Shown: positions 1 to 5,843 of the stretch, piece by piece
How positions within the stretch are numbered: the stretch's first letter is position 1
Layout of the letters: the number at the start of each line of letters is the position of its first letter
DNA from: an uncultured Collinsella sp.
Lineage (GTDB): Bacteria > Actinomycetota > Coriobacteriia > Coriobacteriales > Coriobacteriaceae
Length of the DNA stretch: 28,267 nt
Assembly (NCBI GenBank): GCA_900542945.1
Contig: UQPI01000026.1
Span: forward strand, 1 to 28,267
Reading direction: 5' to 3'
Position numbers and translations under genes: made by a program
The notes under the pieces: generated by a model
Told to the model about the DNA's origin: nothing
Seen by the model: only the letters and a program-made list of their open reading frames with translations
Database searches by the model: none

Positions 1-519
1 GTGTCTGCCGTGACGGGCGCCGGTCTCAATACGTTGATGCTTGCCGTAGGTGAGCAGGTGGCCAAGCTCCGCGCCGAGCTGGCGGTCTCCGATGAACCGG
101 TCGACCTGCGCGACGATGAGTGGGAGCGCCGCCGCCTGCAGCGTGAGAAGCGTTTCCGCATTGTCCAGGAAGAGCCCGGTGCCTTCCGCGTGGTCGGTCG
201 TGCCATCGAGCGCATGGTCATCCAGACCGACTGGGAAAACGAGGAAGCCGTTATTTACCTGCAGCATAAGTTTGCGCGTATGGGTGTTGACGACGCGCTC
301 GAGAAGGCCGGGTGCCATGCGGGCGACGAGGTCCGCATTTGCCAGCGCGCCTTTGACTTTGAGGGCGCTGAGGACTTCTCGGAGTACGAGGAGCTAGAGG
401 ATGCTGGCGAGGACGTTGCCGTTGAGGCCATTGACGTGACCGATGCTGCGAATGAGGGCGTCGAGGTTGTCGATGCGACGGATGCCGCGGACGATGTCGA
501 GACCCCGGAGGGCGAGTAA
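1..519 (+). CDS. obg: GTPase Obg/CgtA, C-terminal part (5' end outside window)
   Basis: Obg is an essential GTPase that binds the large ribosomal subunit during its maturation. Only the end is present. The first residues (SAVTGAGL) match the G5 guanine-recognition motif at the end of the GTPase domain, so the GTG at base 1 is an internal codon. About residues 50-122 form the Obg C-terminal (OCT) domain, with GAFRVVGRAIERMV and the stretch from EEAVIYLQ to GDEVRI. A tail of about 47 residues follows that is rich in Asp, Glu, Val and Ala, with near-repeats such as DVTDAANE and DATDAADD; acidic Obg tails vary in length between species. nadD begins 3 nt after the stop, so the two are very likely co-transcribed. 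Identification is secure; the missing start is a window effect. Confidence 0.93.
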   Translation: MSAVTGAGLNTLMLAVGEQVAKLRAELAVSDEPVDLRDDEWERRRLQREKRFRIVQEEPGAFRVVGRAIERMVIQTDWENEEAVIYLQHKFARMGVDDALEKAGCHAGDEVRICQRAFDFEGAEDFSEYEELEDAGEDVAVEAIDVTDAANEGVEVVDATDAADDVETPEGE

Positions 520-522
520 GCC

Positions 523-1200
523 ATGTCGCTGCGCGGTGGAATCGGTTTGCCCGAGCTGCCCTTAAAAGAGGGCAAAGAGTTTCGGCTTGGCATTATGGGT
601 GGCACCTTTGATCCCATCCATTACGGACACCTGGTGACCGCTGAGCAGGCACGCGAGTCCCTCGACTTGGATGCAGTGCTCTTTATGCCGGCGGGCACGC
701 CTGCCTTTAAGCTTGACAAGCCGGTGACGCCTGCCGAGGACCGTTATGCCATGACGGTCCTCGCCACCGCCGCGAACCCGGCCTTTTTGGCGAGTCGGTT
801 CGAGATCGACCGCCCGGGCGTAACCTATACGGCCGATACGCTTCATGCCCTTCGCGACTTTTACCCGCCGCAGGTAAAGCTCTACTTTATTACGGGCGCC
901 GATGCGATTATCGATATTGTGACCTGGCATGATGCCGAACGAATCGCTGAGCTTGCTACCTTTATTGCGGCGACGCGACCGGGCTTTGATATCGATACGG
1001 CGCGTGCCCGCATCAAAGAGTCGGGGCTGCCGTTCGACGTGCGCTATATTCAGATTCCGGCGTTGGCGATCAGCTCGACGAACATTCGTAAGCGAGTTGC
1101 CCGCGGCATGAGCGTGCGCTATCTTACGAGCGAGTCTGTGCTCGGCTACATTCGCAAGCGCGGTTTGTATGTCGATCTGGGCCAAGAAGATTTTGAGTGA
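523..1200 (+). CDS. nadD: Nicotinate-nucleotide adenylyltransferase
   Basis: NadD transfers AMP from ATP to nicotinate mononucleotide, giving deamido-NAD in cytoplasmic NAD synthesis. The nucleotidyltransferase signature GGTFDPIHYGH lies at residues 26-36, and the second signature ISSTNIRKR is near the C terminus; both are intact. At 225 residues it is slightly longer than many NadDs because of a 20-residue N-terminal lead. The ATG at 523 is supported by a GGAGGGCGAG purine-rich stretch inside the end of obg at a suitable distance. A later start at Met25 would leave almost nothing before the first motif. The order obg-nadD-yqeK-rsfS is common in Gram-positive bacteria. Confidence 0.95.
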   Translation: MSLRGGIGLPELPLKEGKEFRLGIMGGTFDPIHYGHLVTAEQARESLDLDAVLFMPAGTPAFKLDKPVTPAEDRYAMTVLATAANPAFLASRFEIDRPGVTYTADTLHALRDFYPPQVKLYFITGADAIIDIVTWHDAERIAELATFIAATRPGFDIDTARARIKESGLPFDVRYIQIPALAISSTNIRKRVARGMSVRYLTSESVLGYIRKRGLYVDLGQEDFE

Positions 1201-1212
1201 TGGGGGTCTACG

Positions 1213-1821
1213 TTGTCGGTAGAGGATCAGTTTGAGGGCGATGAGCGCGCGCTGCTCAAGCGCATTCAAGAGTTGCTCGATGTCCGCATGAAGGATAAGC
1301 GCAAGCGCTATGTGCATTCGCTTGGTGTTGCCGAGACCGCACTTCATCTGGCCGAGGTCTACGGCGTTGACCGCTTTGATGCCGTTGCCGCCGGCTTGAT
1401 CCACGACTGGGACAAGGTGCTTTCCGATGACGAGCTCGTGGCCCGCGCGCTTCATTATGGCATCAAGGTTGCCGGCTCTCCTTCCGCTGCGACGCCGCTT
1501 TTGCATGGCCCTGTTGCCGCCTATGAGCTTCCGCAGCTTTTTCCCGAGCTGTCGCCGGCCGTTTTCCAGGCTGTCGACCGTCACACCGTGGGTGCCTGCG
1601 ACATGACGCCGCTCGATATGGTGGTCTTTGTGGCCGATGCCATCGAACCCAACCGCCATGGCGATTATGCCCATGCGCTGCGCAAGATGGTGGGGAAGTC
1701 CTCGCTCGACGAGTTGTTCTTCTCCTGTTTTGCGCAGGGTCTGGTCTATGTGATCCAGACCGGGCGTTATCTTTATCCCACGGCTATTACGATTTACAAC
1801 CATTACGCCCAGCTGCGCTAG
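1213..1821 (+). CDS. yqeK: HD-domain hydrolase YqeK (probable symmetrical Ap4A hydrolase)
   Basis: YqeK-type HD proteins split diadenosine tetraphosphate into two ADP molecules; that activity is known for the family and inferred here. Metal-binding residues are visible in order: H35, the H64-D65 pair in AGLIHDWDK, H98, H124 and D142. Length (202 residues) is normal for the family. The start is TTG at 1213, preceded by GGGGGT five bases upstream; the nearby ATG at 1200 is in another frame. The gene begins 12 nt after nadD and is followed by rsfS, the conserved nadD-yqeK-rsfS arrangement. Confidence 0.9.
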   Translation: MSVEDQFEGDERALLKRIQELLDVRMKDKRKRYVHSLGVAETALHLAEVYGVDRFDAVAAGLIHDWDKVLSDDELVARALHYGIKVAGSPSAATPLLHGPVAAYELPQLFPELSPAVFQAVDRHTVGACDMTPLDMVVFVADAIEPNRHGDYAHALRKMVGKSSLDELFFSCFAQGLVYVIQTGRYLYPTAITIYNHYAQLR

Positions 1822-1848
1822 CTCGGGCTGTCTAGAAAGAGGTATTCC

Positions 1849-2304
1849 ATGGCCGACGAGACCATGACCGACGAGCAGATTCTTGAAGGTGTGGAGCACA
1901 AGAGCTTCGCCGCCACGTCCGACCGCACCGCCGCCTCGCTGTCCGCGAGCGGTGTCGCCGCCGAGGATGTCGCCCGCGCCGCCGCGCAGGCCGCCTACGA
2001 CAAGAAGGGTGAGGACGTGCAGGTGCTCGACCTGACCGAGCTCTCCGACGTGTGCGACTACTTTGTGCTCGCCACCGGTACCAACAACCGCCAGGTCGAT
2101 TCAATTGTCGACGAGATCGAGGAGAAGGTCGCCGAGGCTTGCGGCGAGCATCCGTTTTCCATCGAGGGCCGCGAGCAGAAGACCTGGATGCTCATGGACT
2201 ACGGTTCGGTTGTCGTCCACGTCTTCACTCCCGAAGCCCGCGACTTCTACCGCCTCGAGAAACTCTGGGGAGACGCCCCCCAGCTTCCCCTCGACCTCCT
2301 CTAA
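1849..2304 (+). CDS. rsfS: Ribosomal silencing factor RsfS
   Basis: RsfS binds protein L14 on the large ribosomal subunit and blocks subunit joining when nutrients are short. The family core is at about residues 40-145: VLDLTELSDVCDYFVLATG, then NNRQVDSIVDEIEEKV, and EGREQKTWMLMDYGSVVVHVF. Before it lies an Ala-rich N-terminal extension of about 38 residues with no recognisable motif. The ATG at 1849 follows AAGAGG at a good distance; an ATG at 1864 is a possible alternative. Last gene of the obg operon. The final A of its stop codon is also the first base of the left inverted repeat of the transposase island. Confidence 0.93.
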   Translation: MADETMTDEQILEGVEHKSFAATSDRTAASLSASGVAAEDVARAAAQAAYDKKGEDVQVLDLTELSDVCDYFVLATGTNNRQVDSIVDEIEEKVAEACGEHPFSIEGREQKTWMLMDYGSVVVHVFTPEARDFYRLEKLWGDAPQLPLDLL

Positions 2305-2338
2305 ATGATTTTTCTGGGACGGGGATAAAATAATCATT
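2304..2338 (+). repeat. Left 35-bp repeat, imperfect palindrome
   Basis: It begins AATGATT and ends AATCATT, a perfect 7-bp inverted pair that could form a stem, with a G-rich middle (GGGACGGGGAT). Its reverse complement matches the repeat at 3190-3224 at 29 of 35 bases; the differences are four T-for-A changes in the AT stretch and two single bases. The first base is the last base of the rsfS stop codon. Confidence 0.75.
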
Positions 2339-2348
2339 GCTACCGTTT

Positions 2349-2387
2349 GCCGAACCGCTCACCTTTGTTGGGCGGTTCGGCCCTTTT
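2349..2387 (+). terminator. Intrinsic terminator downstream of rsfS
   Basis: Arms GCCGAACCGC (2349-2358) and GCGGTTCGGC (2372-2381) pair perfectly over 10 bp, with further weak pairs inside, and a T-rich tract follows. It is well placed to end the obg-nadD-yqeK-rsfS transcript. It lies between the left repeat and the transposase start. Confidence 0.8.
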
Positions 2388-2441
2388 CTTCCTTTCCTTT
2401 TGTATGCTGTGACTACTGCATCCTTGGAAGGGAGGGTTTCG

Positions 2442-3182
2442 ATGACTCGTGTTGCCCGTGCGTTGTCCGAACTCGGCCATTATCACGTCATGCTCAAGGG
2501 CTGTGCTGGCCAGCTGATCTTCGAAGACGATGACGATCGCCTTTATTTTCTCAATCTATTGAACAGACGATTTACGTCCGCTCATATTCGTCTTCTTGCC
2601 TGGTGCCTCATGGACAATCATGTTCACTTGCTATTTGATGATCTCGATAATCAGATGAGCGTTGCCATGCATGCGATTGATACGGCATATGCGAAACACT
2701 TCAATCAAAAAACCGGTCGCCGCGGACCGGTGTTCCAGGAACGATTCAAGAGTGTGATCATTTCTGACGACAAACAGCTGCTCCGTTGCGTCCGATACAT
2801 ACACGACAATCCTGCAAAAGCAGGTATTTCTTCTGCTCCTCTGTATCGCTGGAGCAGCTTCCATGAGTATTTCTCTCATCCCGAAATTTGTGATTGTGAA
2901 GGTATTCTCAATCTGTTTGGGGGTACGGAAGCGTTTTATCTTTCGAGTACCGACGGCAAGCCTAATCCCTATTTTATGCCCGAAGGTAAGCATATCTCCG
3001 ATATGGATGCGTTGGAAGTTGCCCGGGCTCTTTTGGCTCCGCATGAGCCTTATCAGCTTAAAACTTTGCCGAAATCAGAGCGAAATCGTCTTCTGGCAGT
3101 GTTGAGGCATCGGGGGTTTACGATTGACCAGATTTCGCGTCTGACGGGAATAGGGACCAATATCATTCAAAGAGCGAAATGA
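2442..3182 (+). CDS. REP-associated tyrosine (Y1/HUH) transposase, RAYT-like
   Basis: The 246-residue protein belongs to the Y1 transposase family (IS200-like fold), which nicks and joins single-stranded DNA through a tyrosine. Visible motifs are GHYHVMLKG at 12-20, WCLMDNHVHLL at 54-64 with the metal-binding H60-V-H62, TGRRGPVFQERFKS at 91-104, and RYIHDNPAKAG at 118-128, where Y119 is the likely nucleophile. The C terminus (about residues 222-246) looks like a helix-turn-helix, as in REP-associated relatives. The frame is open back to a TTG at 2337, but that stretch holds a terminator; the ATG at 2442 has GGAAGGGAGGG just upstream and is preferred. No disruption is seen, so it may be active. 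AT-richer codon use suggests acquisition. Confidence 0.85.
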   Translation: MTRVARALSELGHYHVMLKGCAGQLIFEDDDDRLYFLNLLNRRFTSAHIRLLAWCLMDNHVHLLFDDLDNQMSVAMHAIDTAYAKHFNQKTGRRGPVFQERFKSVIISDDKQLLRCVRYIHDNPAKAGISSAPLYRWSSFHEYFSHPEICDCEGILNLFGGTEAFYLSSTDGKPNPYFMPEGKHISDMDALEVARALLAPHEPYQLKTLPKSERNRLLAVLRHRGFTIDQISRLTGIGTNIIQRAK

Positions 3183-3189
3183 CGCTCCA

Positions 3190-3224
3190 AATGATTAAAA
3201 AATCCCCGTCCTAGAATAATCATT
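3190..3224 (-). repeat. Right 35-bp repeat, inverted copy of the left one
   Basis: It again runs from AATGATT to AATCATT, with ATCCCCGTCC in the middle, the reverse complement of the left repeat's G-rich core. Bases 3220-3222 are the TGA stop codon of dinB on the minus strand, so the last codons of dinB abut the repeat. Confidence 0.75.
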
Positions 3225-4476
3225 GGGAGGAGAAGCGGGATTGGCGGCCGAAGGATAGGGCGGTGTCGCCGAACTTGTCTCGGACGGCGTCGATGGCGAC
3301 GGAGAGGTCGCGTCGGTCGCTGGATTGGGCCCCGCGGTCATCGACTTCGCAGAACAGGTCGGTTTGGATCCCGCCTTGGTGGTCGAAGTCGCTCATGCCG
3401 ATGCCTGCTAAGCGAACGTGCATTCCTTCCTGCCAGATATTGTCGAGCAGATCGAGCGCTACGGCAACAAAGATATTCTCGTCATCGGTGGGGTGTGGAA
3501 GTCGACGCTGCGCCGTACGTCCGCTGCCATACGAATACTTAAGCTTGAGCGTCACCGTGGCGCCCGTTAGTCCTTGACGGCGCAGGCGGCGTCCCACTGA
3601 CTCTCCCAATAGTGCAATCGCGGCTTCGATGTCCCCACGCTCGGTCAAATCTTTAGCAAAGGTGCGTTCATTGCTGACCGACTTGACCTCGCGCTCTTCA
3701 TCGAGGCTCGTGACTTCAGAGATTTCGAGTCCCAGCGCACGCTGACGCATGCGCTCGCCGTTGACGCCAAAAATAGAGGCCAAGGTGGATTCCGGTGCAC
3801 GTGATAGCTCGCCGAGGGTGTAGATGCGCATGCGGCGCAGTCGCTCCTCGGCCGAGCGCCCGATGCCGCTCATGGCAGATACCGGCAGCGCGGCCAAAAA
3901 GCGCTGCTCGGTTCCGGGGCGCACGATGGTCAGCCCAAACGGCTTATCCCGCTCGCTTGCGATCTTTGCGACCGTCTTGTTGCAGCCCACGCCAATGGAG
4001 CAGGTCACTCCCAGCGCTGCCACGCGGTCGCTTATACGCCGCGCAACCAGCAGCGGGTCTTCGGGCGCAAAGCGGCCCGGTGTGATATCGATAAAGGCTT
4101 CGTCGATGGATACGCGCTCCACGCGCGGCGTCTCCTCGGCGAGAATCGCCATGACCTGCGCGCTGACCTCACGATAGCGATCAAAATGCCCATGCGTCCA
4201 AATGGCTTGCGGGCACAGGCGCCGCGCCTCGGCCGAGGGCATGGCGGAGTGCACGCCAAAGCGACGTGCCTCATACGAACACGTGGACACGACGCCACGC
4301 GAATCGGCATCGCCACCCACGATGAGTGGCTTTCCGCGCCATTCGGGATGATCGAGCATTTCCACGCTCGCAAAAAACGCATCGAGGTCCATCAGGCCCA
4401 CCGCCGGACCCGTCCAGGGAGGCGGCGTGACGCCCATGGCATCCTCATAACCGTATGTATGTTCGCGTCTTTCCAT
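3220..4476 (-). CDS. dinB: DNA polymerase IV (Y family)
   Basis: Pol IV is an error-prone polymerase that copies past damaged bases. With the first ATG it has 418 residues. Catalytic motifs are present: DLDAFFASVE near residues 30-39, YEARRFGV, and SIDEAFIDI with the second acidic cluster. The palm and fingers are followed by helix-hairpin-helix (SGIGRSAEERL) and little-finger regions. QTDLF at 371-375 is a sliding-clamp binding motif placed, as in Gram-positive Pol IVs, before a last helix (AIDAVRDKFG). Start choice is open: the ATG at 4476 lacks a ribosome binding site, whereas the in-frame ATG at 4437 has GAGGA about five bases upstream and would give 405 residues with all motifs. Transcribed towards the transposase gene and divergent from rpsP. 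Confidence 0.93.
   Translation of the reverse strand: MERREHTYGYEDAMGVTPPPWTGPAVGLMDLDAFFASVEMLDHPEWRGKPLIVGGDADSRGVVSTCSYEARRFGVHSAMPSAEARRLCPQAIWTHGHFDRYREVSAQVMAILAEETPRVERVSIDEAFIDITPGRFAPEDPLLVARRISDRVAALGVTCSIGVGCNKTVAKIASERDKPFGLTIVRPGTEQRFLAALPVSAMSGIGRSAEERLRRMRIYTLGELSRAPESTLASIFGVNGERMRQRALGLEISEVTSLDEEREVKSVSNERTFAKDLTERGDIEAAIALLGESVGRRLRRQGLTGATVTLKLKYSYGSGRTAQRRLPHPTDDENIFVAVALDLLDNIWQEGMHVRLAGIGMSDFDHQGGIQTDLFCEVDDRGAQSSDRRDLSVAIDAVRDKFGDTALSFGRQSRFSSQ
4452..4465 (-). promoter_or_regulatory. LexA/SOS-box-like operator for dinB
   Basis: On the minus strand the site reads CGAACATACATACG and matches 12 of 14 positions of the Gram-positive LexA consensus CGAACRNRYGTTCG; the left half is perfect. 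It lies just downstream of a TATACT -10-like hexamer and upstream of the start at 4437. dinB genes are often in the SOS regulon, which fits. No LexA gene is in the window to confirm specificity. Confidence 0.45.
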
Positions 4477-4482
4477 GTCATG

Positions 4483-4488
4483 AGTATA
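4483..4488 (-). promoter_or_regulatory. Candidate -10 element for dinB
   Basis: The minus strand reads TATACT here, five of six consensus bases. Transcription would begin near 4476, giving either a leaderless message from the ATG at 4476 or a leader of about 40 nt to the ATG at 4437. No good -35 hexamer is seen. Confidence 0.4.
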
Positions 4489-4522
4489 CCGCGCAGCTCA
4501 TGTGGGGTGCGTGTATGTGCTT

Positions 4523-4558
4523 GCAAATCCCGAATTCTTGTCTAAGATATGGATTTGC
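4523..4558. repeat. Perfect 8-bp inverted repeat in the dinB-rpsP gap
   Basis: GCAAATCC (4523-4530) and GGATTTGC (4551-4558) are exact reverse complements, 20 nt apart. They bracket a weak promoter-like pair, TTGCAA (4521-4526) and TAAGAT (4543-4548) with a 16-nt spacer. It could be an operator, an RNA hairpin or chance. Confidence 0.4.
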
Positions 4559-4592
4559 CTTCGACTACACCGAAGAAGTTGGTCTCACGGAC

Positions 4593-4621
4593 TTCACCTG
4601 CCCGCGTCGATGGCGTATTAT
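4593..4621 (+). promoter_or_regulatory. Candidate promoter for the rpsP operon
   Basis: TTCACC (4593-4598) and TATTAT (4616-4621) are separated by 17 nt and match the housekeeping consensus at 4 and 5 of 6 bases. The start of transcription would be about 50 nt before the rpsP start codon. A small hairpin, GCAGC/GCTGC (4644-4658), lies just before the ribosome binding site. Confidence 0.45.
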
Positions 4622-4677
4622 GTTCAACTGTTTGTTTGTAGTTGCAGCCTAAAGCTGCTTGGTTGGAGGAGTTTCCT

Positions 4678-5019
4678 TTGGCAGTCAAGATTCGCCTTGC
4701 TCGTCACGGCGCTAAGAAGCGTCCGTACTACCGTGTCGTCGTCGCCGATTCCCGCGCCCCGCGTGACGGTCGTATCATCGAGGAGGTTGGCCGCTACAAC
4801 CCGATGACCGCCCCCAAGACCATCAACCTCGACCTCGAGAAGATCGCCGACTGGCAGTCCAAGGGCGCTCAGCTCACCGACGCCGTCGCCGCTCTTGTCA
4901 AGGCCGCCAACGAGGGCGAGAAGACCGAGACCGTCGTCAAGAAGTCCAAGAAGCAGCTCGCCAAAGAGGCCGAGGCCGCTAAGGCTGCCGCTGAGGCCGC
5001 TGAGGGCGCCGAGGAGTAA
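4678..5019 (+). CDS. rpsP: 30S ribosomal protein S16
   Basis: S16 is a small-subunit protein needed for 30S assembly. The N terminus (AVKIRLARHGAKKRPYYRVVVADSRAPRDGRIIEEVG, in pieces) is diagnostic, with NPMT and the LDLEKIADWQSKGAQ helix after it. The start is TTG at 4678, eight bases or so after a strong GGAGGAG; the open frame upstream (from 4642) precedes that site and is not coding. At 113 residues it is longer than the usual 75-90 because of a Lys/Ala/Glu-rich C-terminal tail from about residue 80. khpA follows after 3 nt. First gene of the rpsP-khpA-rimM-trmD-lepB operon. Confidence 0.96.
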   Translation: MAVKIRLARHGAKKRPYYRVVVADSRAPRDGRIIEEVGRYNPMTAPKTINLDLEKIADWQSKGAQLTDAVAALVKAANEGEKTETVVKKSKKQLAKEAEAAKAAAEAAEGAEE

Positions 5020-5022
5020 ATC

Positions 5023-5307
5023 GTGCCTGAGGTTGACGCTGCACAGCTCGAGGGTGAGGCAATGCTCTCAGATCGCATCGCTGATCTCGTCGAATATCTC
5101 GTTGTTCAGATCGTCGACGACCCGGATTCCGTGAGCCTCGAGGTCATCGATGGTGACGACGCCTCTACGATTGAGGTTTCGGTCGCCGAGGATGACGTCG
5201 CAAAGGTCATCGGCCGTCGTGGCCGTACCATCAAGGCCATTCGCACGCTCGCCCGTGCACTGGCCGCTCGCCTCGACACTGCTGTCGAGGTAGAGGTTCT
5301 GGGCTAG
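5023..5307 (+). CDS. khpA: KH-domain RNA-binding protein KhpA
   Basis: KhpA is a small cytoplasmic RNA-binding protein, the partner of KhpB in several Gram-positive bacteria, where the pair affects cell division and small RNAs. One KH domain fills the protein; the nucleic-acid loop is VIGRRGRTIKAIRTL at about residues 61-75. The usual GKQG/GKNG is GRRG here, with the GxxG pattern kept. The GTG start at 5023 has GGAG from the end of rpsP upstream. The ATG at 5062 would give an 81-residue form nearer the family norm and has GGTGAGG upstream, so the start is uncertain. Its stop codon overlaps the hairpin that holds the rimM start. Confidence 0.9.
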   Translation: MPEVDAAQLEGEAMLSDRIADLVEYLVVQIVDDPDSVSLEVIDGDDASTIEVSVAEDDVAKVIGRRGRTIKAIRTLARALAARLDTAVEVEVLG

Positions 5308-5320
5308 GACCTTGAGGTCC
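5307..5320 (+). promoter_or_regulatory. Hairpin enclosing the rimM start codon
   Basis: GGACC (5307-5311) and GGTCC (5316-5320) pair perfectly around the 4-nt loop TTGA, which contains the TTG start codon of rimM. The left arm includes the only ribosome-binding-site-like bases (AGGA) and overlaps the last base of the khpA stop codon. This suggests rimM translation depends on ribosomes arriving through khpA. Confidence 0.55.
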
Positions 5321-5833
5321 CAGTACAAAAACATCGCCCGTGTGGTCAAGCCGCACGGAAGGAAGGGGGAGGTCCTCGCGCAGCCGCTGCGGGGGCTTCC
5401 TTCTGTATTAGACCCAGGTATGCGCGTCGCCCTGACGCCACCGGCGCTCAAGCGCGACCGCTTTTGCACGGTCGTGTCCGTCACCGATACGGGCGATGGC
5501 GATCTGGTCTCGTTTGGGGGCATTGACGACTTGACGGCCGCCGAGGGCATCACGGGATGCTATGTGCTGGCAAATCGTGACGACTTTGAGCTCGATTCGC
5601 TCGACGCTGCCTATACCGACCTGATGGGTCGCGAGGTGGTCGACGAGCGCTTCGGTTCGCTCGGCACGATCGTCGAGATCATGTCGACGCCCGCTAACGA
5701 TGTTTGGGTTGTCGAGGGCGATCGGTACGGCGAGGTACTGATTCCCGTGATCGAGCAGGTCGTGCTCGATCTTCCCGATGCAGGAACAATTTCCGTCCAC
5801 GTGATGGACGGCCTGATCGATATGGACAAGTAG
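5312..5833 (+). CDS. rimM: 16S rRNA processing protein RimM
   Basis: RimM is a chaperone for maturation of the 30S head and binds S19. The N-terminal barrel begins IARVVKPHGRKGEVLAQPL, the counterpart of the family's THGLRGE segment, and the PRC-barrel half runs from about residue 92 (AYTDLMGREVVDERFGSLG) to the end, including VLIPVIEQVVLDLP. Length (173 residues) is typical. No ATG lies ahead of the conserved N terminus; TTG at 5312 is the only start that keeps it complete. It is four bases past the khpA stop and sits in a hairpin loop. trmD follows after 10 nt. Confidence 0.92.
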   Translation: MRSQYKNIARVVKPHGRKGEVLAQPLRGLPSVLDPGMRVALTPPALKRDRFCTVVSVTDTGDGDLVSFGGIDDLTAAEGITGCYVLANRDDFELDSLDAAYTDLMGREVVDERFGSLGTIVEIMSTPANDVWVVEGDRYGEVLIPVIEQVVLDLPDAGTISVHVMDGLIDMDK

Positions 5834-5843
5834 GGAGGACAAC

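Larger units (their letters stand above)
2304..3224. mobile_element. REP/RAYT-like single-gene transposase unit with 35-bp inverted repeats
   Basis: The 921-bp unit holds one Y1/HUH transposase gene between two 35-bp sequences in inverted orientation that match at 29 of 35 positions. It fits exactly between two convergent genes: its left edge shares the last base of the rsfS stop codon and its right repeat contains the dinB stop codon. Sampled 60-base stretches inside it run about 42-57% GC, clearly below the neighbouring genes. No target-site duplication is obvious, as expected for HUH enzymes that move single-stranded DNA. An intrinsic terminator lies inside the left part, so the exact ends of any mobile unit are uncertain. 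It may be a mobile element or a domesticated RAYT with its REP-like repeats. Confidence 0.6.

Noticed and set aside
562..1899. Long open frame on the minus strand across nadD and yqeK (445 codons)
   Set aside because: Antisense of two well-identified genes; His/Arg-rich composition typical of shadow frames.
2337..2441. Upstream extension of the transposase frame from TTG at 2337
   Set aside because: It covers the intrinsic terminator and precedes the strong ribosome binding site of the ATG at 2442.
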